Assembly: GCA_006212045.1 (NCBI GenBank)
Contig: PZPK01000014.1
Coordinates: 52,110-116,109 of the forward strand
Reading direction: 5' to 3'
Source of the DNA: Oleiphilus sp.
GTDB lineage: Bacteria > Pseudomonadota > Gammaproteobacteria > Pseudomonadales > Oleiphilaceae
Length of the DNA stretch: 64,000 bases
In this document: one piece after another, positions 45,415-54,554 of the stretch
How positions within the stretch are numbered: position 1 is the first letter of the stretch
Layout: every line of letters begins with the position of its first letter
The notes under the pieces: model-generated
Seen by the model: only the letters and a program-made list of their open reading frames with translations
Databases searched by the model: none
What the model was told of the DNA's origin: nothing
Made by a program: the position numbers and the translations under genes

Positions 45415-46245
45415 TCAAAGTTGGTAGCAATAACATTTGCCACGGAAATAATCGCGCAACTTCTGCTCCATTTCTTCTGATAGAAATACTTCGTCCTGAC
45501 ACGCGAACGATTGCGCGATGCTGACATCAAAACTCTGTTTGATCGTTGCGCAAATATTGGCCCACCTCTGCTCGTTAAGATTGAGGTCCCGGGTCACCGC
45601 ATTCACTTTCTCGCGGGCAGATTGCGTCAGTATGTCTTCGGAAAATGTCACGCCCAGAAAACCGGCCAGTTCTGACAGAAACGCCTGCGGTGCAGCCTTC
45701 AGGTTTTCGAACTGGAGAATTTGATAGTCCGCAGGACTCAGAAGGGTATTCAAATAGTCGATCTGTTCACCGTAAAACAGATCCGGCAAGTAGATCGGAG
45801 GCCTTTTGTAATACATCAGGGGGCTACGGCCAAAATCAATGGCCTGTTCAAAACGCAGATGCAGCCCCTCTCGCTCCACACCATAGGCATAGCGGGACTT
45901 TAGCCAGGAAATCGGATCGCGAAGAACGTACAGAATTCTGGCTTGCGGCAATATCTTCAATATCCGGTCAACGGACTGCTTGAAACGCCCCCCGGAAAAG
46001 AAAGCCTCGGCCGAAATCAGGTTGACCTGTTCTGCATCGGCCACCTCGTAAATACTGGCACGTATGCGTTCGACGCTGGCTTCAAACGCCAGATCATCCA
46101 TGTAAATCCAGTCGATGAGCCAGCGAGGATACTGCTGGTTGTTTTCTTTCCCCAGAAACTCAAGCCCCTCGACATTGGGAAATACCTTTTCCTGAAGCAG
46201 TGAGGAGCCGGTTTTGGTCGCCCCAATGTGCACAACAAATTGCAT
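45415..46245 (-). CDS. sulfotransferase-like protein
   Basis: A 276-residue protein with the 5' phosphosulfate loop of PAPS-dependent sulfotransferases (GATKTGSS, residues 8-15) and a 3' phosphate-binding motif RILYVLRDPISWLKSRY (about 115-131). It would transfer sulfate from PAPS to a carbohydrate hydroxyl. Its ATG overlaps the neuB-like stop (TAATG), and the frame of that operon continues from a fused cytidylyltransferase gene, so its acceptor is probably the nonulosonic-acid glycan or a neighbouring surface polysaccharide. Six more upstream codons are open from a GTG but the ATG at 46245 sits well with the coupling. It is shorter than eukaryotic carbohydrate sulfotransferases. Confidence in the fold is fair, in the acceptor low. 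Confidence 0.75.
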   Translation of the reverse strand: MQFVVHIGATKTGSSLLQEKVFPNVEGLEFLGKENNQQYPRWLIDWIYMDDLAFEASVERIRASIYEVADAEQVNLISAEAFFSGGRFKQSVDRILKILPQARILYVLRDPISWLKSRYAYGVEREGLHLRFEQAIDFGRSPLMYYKRPPIYLPDLFYGEQIDYLNTLLSPADYQILQFENLKAAPQAFLSELAGFLGVTFSEDILTQSAREKVNAVTRDLNLNEQRWANICATIKQSFDVSIAQSFACQDEVFLSEEMEQKLRDYFRGKCYCYQL

Positions 46246-47315
46246 TAGCTCAAGTGCTCCCACATCAGCACATCGTCGGCCTTCAGGCTGCGATTGACCA
46301 CCTGCCCCAAGACCCTGTCTATCTCTGCCGGACTAACGCCACTAGCCGGCCGCTTCCAGGTTAGATGCTCTCTCGACAAAACCTCACCCTGTTCCAGGTC
46401 ACAGGCCAGCACCAGACTCCTGCGTGCGTTCTGACGGGACAGCACCTCGTCCGGAGAAAAGACCAGCGCTTTGTTCCCGTACTTTTCGGAACGACTGATC
46501 TCCTCCATCGAAACAGATTCGGCAAGACGCTTCTCGAAAAGGATCAGGTCGTCTTTGTCCATCGCATGATAGTGATCATTTCCCGGCAAGGATTTATCAA
46601 AGGTATAGTGTTTTTCGATCACCTTGGCACCGAGTGCCCATGCATATTGCAAGGTACTCATATCCTCGGGCAAGGTATGATCCGAATACCCGATCACCCA
46701 TTCGGGAAATGCCTCTTTTAGACCGGTGATCCTGGCCAGCTGCGCCCTGTCATTTGGTGTTGGATAATTGAGAACGCAATGCATCAGGCACAGGGGCAAA
46801 TCAAATTTTGCGATCCATGAAACCGCTTCTCTGATTTCCGCTTCGTCTGATGCACCGGTGGAGAGAATGATCGGTTTGCCAAACCCGCATAAATATTCGA
46901 TAAAGGGTTTGTTGGTCAGGTCCGAAGAAGAAATCTTGATGGTATCCATCATTGGCGCGAGATAGTCAGCAGACGCTATATCGAATGGCGTGCATAAAAA
47001 GTCGACTCCGCGCTGATCAGAATAGGCTTTGAGCTGCTCAAATTCTGCCTGACCAAACTTGTCGTACTTCTGAAAAAGCTGGTACTGACTGGTGGTCGGC
47101 TCTTTTGTGGTATCCCAGTAAGAGGGCGAATGCTTCGACGCGATAGTACCGGCCTTATACGCCTGAAACTTCACCGCATGCGCGCCAAACTCCCTGCACT
47201 CATCAATCATCTGAAAGGCTTTTTCCATATCACATTCATGGTTTACGCCAATCTCGGCGATGATATAAGGGCGGGAGGGTTCTTCGGTACCCGCGATAAT
47301 GTGCGACAAGTTCAT
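46245..47315 (-). CDS. neuB: NeuB-family nonulosonic acid synthase
   Basis: A 356-residue enzyme that condenses phosphoenolpyruvate with a 6-carbon amino sugar to make a 9-carbon acid (sialic, legionaminic or pseudaminic type). The TIM-barrel is marked by IIAEIGVNHECDMEKAFQMID, AVKFQAYKAGTIASK, KISSSDLTN and VIGYSDHT, and a C-terminal antifreeze-like SAF domain (about 285-350, RRSLVLACDLEQGEVLSREHLTWKRP) is present. Which sugar is made cannot be decided by eye. Its start overlaps the fused cytidylyltransferase stop (ATGA), and its stop overlaps the sulfotransferase start (TAATG), so all three are translationally coupled. Confidence 0.92.
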   Translation of the reverse strand: MNLSHIIAGTEEPSRPYIIAEIGVNHECDMEKAFQMIDECREFGAHAVKFQAYKAGTIASKHSPSYWDTTKEPTTSQYQLFQKYDKFGQAEFEQLKAYSDQRGVDFLCTPFDIASADYLAPMMDTIKISSSDLTNKPFIEYLCGFGKPIILSTGASDEAEIREAVSWIAKFDLPLCLMHCVLNYPTPNDRAQLARITGLKEAFPEWVIGYSDHTLPEDMSTLQYAWALGAKVIEKHYTFDKSLPGNDHYHAMDKDDLILFEKRLAESVSMEEISRSEKYGNKALVFSPDEVLSRQNARRSLVLACDLEQGEVLSREHLTWKRPASGVSPAEIDRVLGQVVNRSLKADDVLMWEHLS

Positions 47316-48946
47316 AGTAAGGCCCTTAAGATATTAAGTACGCGTTCTTTATTTTCAATGAAGTTCCAGGCTTTCATGCGCTGGTTCAGCTCGCGGCGCC
47401 AACTGGCATCTGAAACAAGCGCGTTGAATACCCGGCGAATCTCCGAATCCAGGTCTGAGGTCGAGCGTGGAATAAGGACAATGCCGTTGTCTTCCGAGGC
47501 AAAGGTATGCATTTCCTCTTTGGCATTCTGGGGAATGGCAATCGCCGGCGTACCAACAGAGGCAATCTCAAAAAGGGTACGGCCGCAGCCCGAGAATACA
47601 ATATCCGCATCCTTGATAAAGGTTGAAATATTCATCACATCCTGATGTATTTCAACGCCGTGATGCTGACCGGAAACGTACTCGGACAGGCTCTCCAAAT
47701 GGCCATATCCAACGCCTAACACCACCTTGATCACGATATCTTCAGACAAGTCGGAAACCAGCGCATCCAGCACCTGCCGGGTCCGATTAGCGGGATCGGT
47801 ACCGCCAAAGGTCACCAGCACATTGGTTACCCTGTCATGAATAACCTTTGGCTCGGTAAAAATAAACTCATCGCGCAGACAGAAGTAGTTTGGTCCGTAT
47901 AGGATATTATCGGCTTCATGCTCAGGCGGCTCATACAGGGCATTCACCGTCACATCAGCCAACGCCGCACCGCCGCCCATATCTTCAAAATTCATGACCC
48001 TGGCACCGAGGGATTTGATGAACGCAATGTATTCCGCATCGGTATCGAGAATATCGTTCACCACCAGATCCGGCTGCAGCGCTGCCAGTCCATGGGAAAT
48101 GTTGTTGACCATCGACACCTGATAAAATTTGTCCGCAATCAGTTGATAAGCCATTTCACTTTCTTCATCACAGAGAAAATGCAGCTCGTGATCAACGATC
48201 GAGTTTGCGAGCAACAGCACCCGGTTGACATGGCCAAGCCCTTTAAGACGATTCCCCAGCACCACAAACACGATTTTCTTGCGCTTCAGCAGAAACTCGC
48301 AGATAGCCCAGTCTGAGGGTGTATCAATATCGATCGCCTGCTCTTCGTCGAGCTCATAGAGCGACACCTTTTCATCGATACGAATCCCGTGCGCCAGATG
48401 GTAATCGCCACGCGTCAGCACAAAACTGCCGGTTTCACGGTACTCTTTCGGCAGATACTGTCGATTAAGGCGCTCTTTATATAGAGGGAAGAAGGTATTG
48501 TCGGTTTTCCCCCAGCGCAGACCGATGTCCTCGCAGGCCGACATGATTGTATTCACCGAACTCAGCGTGAACTGTCGGATGGCTTCATCCAGCGAAGCCG
48601 TTTTAAGCAGTGGCGAGGTCGGCTGCATGGTAACCACAATATCGTAGCGCTTGCCGCTTTCCCCGGAGACGTACTGATGCGCATGCAGAATCACCGGATC
48701 CAGCGGCGTATCATCTCCACTTAGCTCATCCGGACGCGGGATCGTTCCGGCACCCAGCTTTTCTGCCATCGCATTGATTTCCTTATCCTCGGAGGACACA
48801 TACACATCAGGCTTGTATACCGAATTTTTTGCACAATTAATGGCGTAGAACAGCAATGGCTTGCCACCAATGCTTCGAAGGTTTTTTCTGGGTATCTGTT
48901 TGGATTTGCCCCTGGCAGGAATAATGACCAGAACTGAAGGATGCAT
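47312..48946 (-). CDS. CMP-sugar cytidylyltransferase / PseG-like fusion
   Basis: A 544-residue fusion of two enzymes of nonulosonic acid activation. Residues 1-220 are a NeuA/PseF-type cytidylyltransferase (IPARGKSKQIPRKNL at about 9-23, then TMQPTSPLL). From about residue 223 a GT-B domain of the PseG (UDP-sugar hydrolase) type follows: GNRLKGLGHVNRVLLLA at about 231-247 holds the catalytic-type histidine, and FGGTDPANRT and FSGCGRTLFEIASVGTPAIAIP complete it. In the pseudaminic pathway PseG frees the sugar from UDP before PseI/NeuB and PseF activates the product. Combining first and last steps in one chain is notable. The ATG at 48946 was chosen over an in-frame GTG at 48958. Confidence 0.88.
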   Translation of the reverse strand: MHPSVLVIIPARGKSKQIPRKNLRSIGGKPLLFYAINCAKNSVYKPDVYVSSEDKEINAMAEKLGAGTIPRPDELSGDDTPLDPVILHAHQYVSGESGKRYDIVVTMQPTSPLLKTASLDEAIRQFTLSSVNTIMSACEDIGLRWGKTDNTFFPLYKERLNRQYLPKEYRETGSFVLTRGDYHLAHGIRIDEKVSLYELDEEQAIDIDTPSDWAICEFLLKRKKIVFVVLGNRLKGLGHVNRVLLLANSIVDHELHFLCDEESEMAYQLIADKFYQVSMVNNISHGLAALQPDLVVNDILDTDAEYIAFIKSLGARVMNFEDMGGGAALADVTVNALYEPPEHEADNILYGPNYFCLRDEFIFTEPKVIHDRVTNVLVTFGGTDPANRTRQVLDALVSDLSEDIVIKVVLGVGYGHLESLSEYVSGQHHGVEIHQDVMNISTFIKDADIVFSGCGRTLFEIASVGTPAIAIPQNAKEEMHTFASEDNGIVLIPRSTSDLDSEIRRVFNALVSDASWRRELNQRMKAWNFIENKERVLNILRALL

Positions 48947-49108
48947 GAAGCAACTCACTCTTATTCGACTTGATTGACCGGATTATCGCTGAACATGACA
49001 GGCTTTGCAGTTTTTCTTTCTGGGGGCAGGCTTCACACCGTCACCGTAAAACTCAAAACGCACTGACTGCGGATAAACAAGTATATTTTGTGATGTTTCG
49101 TCATGCTG

Positions 49109-49124
49109 AGACTCAGTCGAGTCT
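49109..49124. promoter_or_regulatory. small dyad in the divergent glycan-gene promoter region
   Basis: AGACTC-AGTC-GAGTCT, 6-base arms, in the 292-base gap between the divergent cytidylyltransferase fusion and the 311-residue gene. Possibly an operator; no convincing promoter boxes were seen beside it. Confidence 0.3.
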
Positions 49125-49238
49125 GTTATCATCAAGTGTTTAACTAATGTAAAACATTTCGGGCCAGGACTGGGAACATCGCCACCAGTCATTCTCCCAG
49201 TTCATCAAATTTTTTCAAAATACCCAGTTGATAAAACC

Positions 49239-50174
49239 ATGCTAACTCTCGAACAAACACTTGCAGATCAGGAAGATATTGAACAGCTGTGCAAACAGAA
49301 AGTTTCCAGCAGCAAAGAGTATTATGTACCCAATAACAACTATGGTTTTGCATACCTGATGAAAAAGTATGCAGATTATCCACTGGATGAACCAATCTAC
49401 GCGACCTTTCCGCATGGTATCTATTTCAGGGACCGGGTCATTGCCAAAGGCGAACTCGAACACGAATTGCCGGCACACTTGAATTTCCCACCGTATACCA
49501 CAGCATTATGGAAAAAAGCGGCCCGGAAAAAGAAGGTTATTCCCTTTGCAGCGCCTATCCACTACGCCTTAAAGCTGTTTCAGCCCGAGGTTCCGGAAGA
49601 CCAGCGTAAAGGCACACTGTTTCTTCCGAAGCACTCCACGAATGTCGTCAGTGTTTCGCTCGACAAGGAAGCGGTGATTGAAGAACTGAAAAACCTGCCG
49701 GAAGCCTTTCACCCCATCACCGTGTGCATTCACTGGCAGGACGTGGAAAAAGGACTGCATCGCTTTTTCAGCTCAAAGGGCTTTAATGTGGTTTCTGCCG
49801 GGCACCTGCATGACGACAACTACATGTTCAGATGGCTGCATCTGGTCAGCCAGTTTAAGCTCGTTGCGCACAGCGGCCTGGGTAGTGCGCTCTTCTATTC
49901 TGTTCTGGCGGGACACCCTTTTTATCTGACGCAGGAAGAAGCCACAACCGACAACACCGGCCAAATCCAGCTCTTTAACAAGCAGATAGCGCAGTATTCA
50001 TCTGCAGGCCTGCAACGTATGGAAAAACTGAAACAATTGTTTGGTGAACCGTCGGAAACCGTGAGTGATGAACAACGGGAACTGGTGAACTATTACACGC
50101 AGGCAGATCTGGTCAAATCACCCGCTGAATTGCATAAGCAATTTAAACAGCTAAAAGCCTTGGCGACACGCTAG
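49239..50174 (+). CDS. hypothetical protein, possible glycosyltransferase
   Basis: A 311-residue soluble protein with no signal peptide. The C-terminal half reads like a nucleotide-sugar-binding half of a GT-B fold: PITVCIHWQDVEKGLHRFFSSKGFNVVSAGHLHDD, then FKLVAHSGLGSALFYSVLAGHPFYL, which resembles donor-binding segments of capsule transferases and polysialyltransferases. The N-terminal half (about 1-120) has no match I can name. Together with the divergent NeuB/cytidylyltransferase operon, a CMP-nonulosonate-using transferase is plausible, but this is inference from position and a local motif. It ends convergently with the SGNH-like gene, overlapping by four bases. Confidence 0.62.
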   Translation: MLTLEQTLADQEDIEQLCKQKVSSSKEYYVPNNNYGFAYLMKKYADYPLDEPIYATFPHGIYFRDRVIAKGELEHELPAHLNFPPYTTALWKKAARKKKVIPFAAPIHYALKLFQPEVPEDQRKGTLFLPKHSTNVVSVSLDKEAVIEELKNLPEAFHPITVCIHWQDVEKGLHRFFSSKGFNVVSAGHLHDDNYMFRWLHLVSQFKLVAHSGLGSALFYSVLAGHPFYLTQEEATTDNTGQIQLFNKQIAQYSSAGLQRMEKLKQLFGEPSETVSDEQRELVNYYTQADLVKSPAELHKQFKQLKALATR

Positions 50175-51316
50175 ATAACCGGGATACCTGCTTGTTTGAA
50201 CACCCTGTTCACACAGGGCGTTTTCGGATGCATATAGTCATAAAACTCATTGCGCGTGCAATCCAGATGCTCCGGGTTATAGGACCCATAGGTTTTGATC
50301 GGTAATTGCGCCCGGTGTTTTTCGATAAGAGAGGCAATTTGCGCCATCACCGCGCGGCTCAACGAACCCGGATCCTCTAGGACCTCATGATGGTAGGGCG
50401 TAAACAAAAAACTGACCTGATGCCCCAGATCGTGCAGTGCCATCGCCACCTTGATCATACTTTTATAGGCAACCGGATCAATATCACCGCGACCGCGCAG
50501 CTTGAACCCTCCGTCTTTTCTGGATTTGAATTTACTCTTGGCGATATAGTCCTGATCGTAGAGAAAACTGCCGTCTGATAAAAACAGCTTGCTGGTATGC
50601 CCCCGATCAAAATCCACTTGCGGTGCGGCAAAACGATCAACCCCCAAGCCCTCCAGCATTTCCCAGCGATTCCGGAACGTGGTAACCAGACCGTTGTCGA
50701 ACAACTCCCGAATCGATACGACAAAGTACTCGTAGTTCAGCAGATTGCTTAATCGATCGAATGAAAAGCCTGCCATATTCTGACCTTGTGCCGCTTCTTT
50801 CTGCAGGCCGAAATAGGACAGGGCTTCGCGATACTCGGTCTGATGTATCTTCCATCTTGCGTCCTTGTTGAATCCGAAGACCCACGGATCAATACCGATA
50901 AAAATCTGTTTCCCCTCTGGGTTATGCCGGGCTACAAGGTAAAGGTAGATCAGCACATCTTCAAACGAAGCGCCAGGCACACCCAAATTTGCAAGCCCCG
51001 CGCAACGCGCCAGATGTCCCGCCTCATCCCGCACCTTGCTGATACTTCTCACATGACTGGAACCAATCACCACACAGTCGGCCTGATCGAGCGTTTTGGC
51101 GAACTGTGCCTTGACCTGCCTTTCATTCCAGGATTCTTTCAACACGCCATATCTGGAGGATTTAATCAGGTCCACATAGCTCTCTATCTTGTAGTCCGTG
51201 ACCAGGGGGTTCAGATAGATCGAGCCCGGATCCACTACGAAATTGGTTCCGGCAATAAGGACGACCCCGAAACAAAGGCAACCGAAACAGACTTTCAGAT
51301 ATCGTAAATAGCTCAT
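50171..51316 (-). CDS. membrane-anchored SGNH-hydrolase-like protein, MBOAT partner
   Basis: A 381-residue protein with one N-terminal transmembrane helix (about residues 8-27) and a periplasmic domain. A serine motif GSSHVR (residues 85-90) and a late DYMHP segment (Asp-His pair) resemble the catalytic blocks of SGNH hydrolase/AlgX-AlgJ/DltD-like acyltransferases, although the overall match is weak. It begins one base after the stop of the MBOAT gene, which is the usual setting of an acetyl-relay partner that takes the acyl group on the periplasmic side and gives it to a polysaccharide. The acceptor is not known. Confidence 0.75.
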   Translation of the reverse strand: MSYLRYLKVCFGCLCFGVVLIAGTNFVVDPGSIYLNPLVTDYKIESYVDLIKSSRYGVLKESWNERQVKAQFAKTLDQADCVVIGSSHVRSISKVRDEAGHLARCAGLANLGVPGASFEDVLIYLYLVARHNPEGKQIFIGIDPWVFGFNKDARWKIHQTEYREALSYFGLQKEAAQGQNMAGFSFDRLSNLLNYEYFVVSIRELFDNGLVTTFRNRWEMLEGLGVDRFAAPQVDFDRGHTSKLFLSDGSFLYDQDYIAKSKFKSRKDGGFKLRGRGDIDPVAYKSMIKVAMALHDLGHQVSFLFTPYHHEVLEDPGSLSRAVMAQIASLIEKHRAQLPIKTYGSYNPEHLDCTRNEFYDYMHPKTPCVNRVFKQAGIPVI

Positions 51317-51317
51317 A

Positions 51318-52781
51318 CTAAAACTGGAAATACAGAAATTCGCTGTTGCCCTGCATCATGCTCAGGGAAACCAGCACTGCCAGAGAACAGGCGCACGCGA
51401 AGTAGGCAGAAGGTCGCCAACGCAGCCACACACGATCGGCCGAAGCATCTTGGCCCGAGCTCTGATCTTGCGCCATCATCTCTTGGGAATTGGGCGCGAA
51501 CCAAGCGATCAGGATAACAATCGGAATCAGGATAAAGGCCATGCTCAGGTCGACCTGATCGGAGTGAAACTCCTGCCGCAAGAACCCTGCACTGAACATG
51601 CTTTGCAGGATCGACCAGGCGCTATCCAGACTCTCCGCTCTGAAAAAGACCCATGCAACCACAACGGCCAGAAACGTCAACAGATGATAAAAACTTCGTT
51701 CCAAACCGGTAACCCGGAGCGAAATATCGGAACGCAAGTTGCGCCAGGCATGATTAATCACGAGATAAACACCATGCAACAGCCCCCAAATCACAAACAG
51801 CCAGCCCGCACCATGCCATAAACCGCCCAACAGCATGGTGATGATCAAATTCACGTAACGTCGTGCAGGACCTTTACGGTTGCCACCCAGCGGAATATAA
51901 AGATAGTCCCGAAGAAACGTAGACAGTGTAATGTGCCATCTCTTCCAGAACTCGATGATACTTCCCGACTTGTATGGTGAATTAAAGTTGAGCGGCAAGC
52001 GTATTCCAAACATACGACCAAGACCGATCGCCATATCCGAATAGCCCGAAAAATCAAAATATAACTGGCCTGTATAGGCGAGTGCGGCACACCAGGCTTC
52101 ATAAAAGTTCAATGTATCGCCTTGTTCAGCAGCAGAAAAAAGCGGCGTCGAATAGGCCGCTATCGAATCCGCGATCACCACTTTTTTGAATAAGCCAATC
52201 GCAAAAATTGAAAAGCCTATCGCAATATTTCTGCTGCGTTCATTTAATAAAGAAGGCGATGCAAATTGGGGCATCATTTGACGATGATGCACAATCGGAC
52301 CGGCGATAAGCTGGGGGAAAAAGCACACAAAAAGGCTGTAATTAAGAAAACTGTAGGCATGGGATTCCTGCCGATATGTATCTACCAGAAACGCAATCTG
52401 CTGAAAGGTAAAAAAGGAAATGGCCAAAGGCAGTATGACCGTCTCCAGCACCAGCCCGGCTTCAAACAGTGTATTCAGATTGTCCACAAAGAAATTGGCG
52501 TACTTGAAATAAGCCAGTAAACCGAGATTTACGGCAATCCCCAAGGTCAGTAAATGCCTGTTACGCTTGCCTTCAATGCGTTTTGATATGGCGTAGTTAA
52601 AGACGATGGATACCAGAATCAGGGTCAGGTAGATCGGATTCCACCAGCCGTAAAAGAACAATGAGGCCAGAATCAACCAGAACAGCGCCCATTTCATTCC
52701 CATTCGGCTGGCCAGCAGGTAGTAACCAACCAGCACCAGGGGCAGGAACGCAAATATAAAGACGTAAGAATTAAAAAGCAT
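51318..52781 (-). CDS. MBOAT family O-acyltransferase (AlgI-like)
   Basis: A 487-residue inner-membrane acyltransferase with about eleven hydrophobic helices. The AlgI-type core FNSPYKSGSIIEFWKRWHITLSTFLRDYLYIPLGG and the catalytic histidine motif GGLWHGAGW are intact. Such proteins move acetyl groups across the membrane for polysaccharide O-acetylation (alginate, cell wall, other glycans) together with an SGNH-like partner, encoded right after it here. No alginate genes are near. Start at the ATG at 52781; MLFNSYVFIFAFLPLVLVGYYLLA is the usual N-terminus. Confidence 0.93.
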   Translation of the reverse strand: MLFNSYVFIFAFLPLVLVGYYLLASRMGMKWALFWLILASLFFYGWWNPIYLTLILVSIVFNYAISKRIEGKRNRHLLTLGIAVNLGLLAYFKYANFFVDNLNTLFEAGLVLETVILPLAISFFTFQQIAFLVDTYRQESHAYSFLNYSLFVCFFPQLIAGPIVHHRQMMPQFASPSLLNERSRNIAIGFSIFAIGLFKKVVIADSIAAYSTPLFSAAEQGDTLNFYEAWCAALAYTGQLYFDFSGYSDMAIGLGRMFGIRLPLNFNSPYKSGSIIEFWKRWHITLSTFLRDYLYIPLGGNRKGPARRYVNLIITMLLGGLWHGAGWLFVIWGLLHGVYLVINHAWRNLRSDISLRVTGLERSFYHLLTFLAVVVAWVFFRAESLDSAWSILQSMFSAGFLRQEFHSDQVDLSMAFILIPIVILIAWFAPNSQEMMAQDQSSGQDASADRVWLRWRPSAYFACACSLAVLVSLSMMQGNSEFLYFQF

Positions 52782-52893
52782 TGGCGGCGCGTTTAATCAA
52801 ACAGGCGAGTGTACATGGGCTCAACGAGGCCAACCGTTAGGCCAGTCACAGATAACAGTTTTGTATCCCTGAGTATCGCTCTTTCCACCGGGT

Positions 52894-54393
52894 TCAGCTT
52901 CGCGCCTCATCCACCGACTGCTTGGATTCTTCAATCATCTCTGCTTTGGCAACTGTCTGGTCCATCACGCGCGACAGCTCTATTAACTGAGAGGCAATGT
53001 CCATTAGCCCTTCTGCACTTTCAGCCAGCGTTGCCGAATACTTCGCATTGCTCTCACAGATCTGATCCATTTCGCGACTACTCTCAAGAATTCCACTAAT
53101 GCCCGCCGACTGTTGTTGCAACAAATCAGCGGACTGGTTGATTTCAACATGAATATGCTCGATCTCGGCGACCACGTCTTCAAGGCGTTCCCCGGTCTTG
53201 TTGACCGCATCGGCTCCTGCAGCAATGGTTTTCTCCGCCGAATTCAATAAGGCCTGAATCTCACTGGCAGATTCATTACTGCGAATCGAAAGGCTTCTGA
53301 CCTCGTCCGCAACCACAGCAAAACCCCGCCCCTGATCACCCGCCCGGGCGGCCTCAATTGCCGCATTCAGGGCCAGCAGATTGGTTTGTTCGGCAATGCC
53401 TGTAATCACGCTGATATACTCTTTAATATTGTCATTGCCGCTTTGAATCTCCTGCATCAGTCGGATCGCTTCCTTCATCGCATCAGAGCTGGCTGAGGTG
53501 TTCTCCTGGGCATGACTGGATTTTTGTCGCACCACTTCCATCACGTTGGCAGTCTGCGCAATCGAATCCCCCATCGTATTCAGGGTTTCATTGATGGTAT
53601 TGGATACGCCCAGCTGGCTTGCCACACCGCTTCCGATTGATTGACTCTGACTGTTCATGGAGTACGTCGTGTCCGACAGCTTATTGGCCGACGCCAGCAA
53701 TGATCGGGCACTTTCAGAGGCCTGATGCAGAATGTTGACCAACTGTTCGGACAGACGGGCAGAGGTTGCGGTCTGCTTACGGGTTTCCTCAATAGAGGCC
53801 TCGGCTTGTGCCAGCGAGTCACGATTGAGTTTCAGCACAAAGGTCATCCCCGCGCCCACCACAATCATGGGCAACAGGTAGCCGGAGTACATATCCACCA
53901 AGCGCTGCTTTTCTGTCAGATCAAAGGTTGGCAAGGGATAGCCGGTGCGCTCCATGCCAATGAAAATAAACAGCATGCAGACCATGGCAAACACCCATGC
54001 CAGAGCCCATCTCAACTCCGTGACCGTGAAGGCCACGACCGCAACACCTATCACCCACAGGATATGGGCCGAATGCAAACCGCCCAAATGATAGATAACA
54101 CTCATACAATAGAAGGCCACTAAAAACAGACTGATATTGGCCAGCAATTGCCGCGGTAAAATGTTGCTGCGATTGAGCAAAAGAACCAATGGCTGCCCGG
54201 CGACCAGCGCCCATGAAGTGTGCGCAAGCGAGTAGTAACCTGTGGCATACCATTTGACCAGACTGTAGATACCCACCACACAGGACAGAATGGCAATAAA
54301 GGCCACAATTTTCCGATGCAGCTGCTCCTGATGCCCGATTTCACTTTTATTTTGCCCGCTTGCTACGAGCACACCGTCGACGTGTTGCGTCAT
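52894..54393 (-). CDS. methyl-accepting chemotaxis protein with membrane-embedded sensor
   Basis: A 499-residue chemoreceptor. The N-terminal 200 residues have six hydrophobic helices with only short loops (for example FIAILSCVVGIYSLVKWY and MYSGYLLPMIVVGAGMTFVLKL) in place of a periplasmic ligand domain, so the sensor probably responds inside the membrane. No HAMP domain is obvious. The C-terminal signalling domain is intact, with the hairpin tip EQTNLLALNAAIEAARAGDQGRGFAVVADEVRSLS. No CheW, CheA or CheY genes are nearby, so it is an orphan receptor. The signal is unknown; energy state, redox or lipophilic compounds would be plausible for this form. Confidence 0.9.
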   Translation of the reverse strand: MTQHVDGVLVASGQNKSEIGHQEQLHRKIVAFIAILSCVVGIYSLVKWYATGYYSLAHTSWALVAGQPLVLLLNRSNILPRQLLANISLFLVAFYCMSVIYHLGGLHSAHILWVIGVAVVAFTVTELRWALAWVFAMVCMLFIFIGMERTGYPLPTFDLTEKQRLVDMYSGYLLPMIVVGAGMTFVLKLNRDSLAQAEASIEETRKQTATSARLSEQLVNILHQASESARSLLASANKLSDTTYSMNSQSQSIGSGVASQLGVSNTINETLNTMGDSIAQTANVMEVVRQKSSHAQENTSASSDAMKEAIRLMQEIQSGNDNIKEYISVITGIAEQTNLLALNAAIEAARAGDQGRGFAVVADEVRSLSIRSNESASEIQALLNSAEKTIAAGADAVNKTGERLEDVVAEIEHIHVEINQSADLLQQQSAGISGILESSREMDQICESNAKYSATLAESAEGLMDIASQLIELSRVMDQTVAKAEMIEESKQSVDEARS

Positions 54394-54554
54394 TTCCCGC
54401 TTCCATTATTGTAGGTTTCATTTCAGTATAGAAACGCTATTGCGGATTTACCTCCTGATGGCCAGAATTAACATAATTGAGGAGAGTCTCAACATTTTTT
54501 AAGCGCGTCCACTTGGTTAAACTGCATCCAATGCATAACAAAACAGGTCAGAAA

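Noticed and set aside
48983..49192. 69-codon minus-strand frame in the glycan promoter region
   Set aside because: Composition looks like chance and it would fill a region where two divergent promoters are expected; no ribosome binding site of note.
45415..52781. Capsule or O-antigen export locus
   Set aside because: No Wzx, Wzy, ABC exporter or Wza-type gene is present, so only sugar activation and decoration can be claimed.
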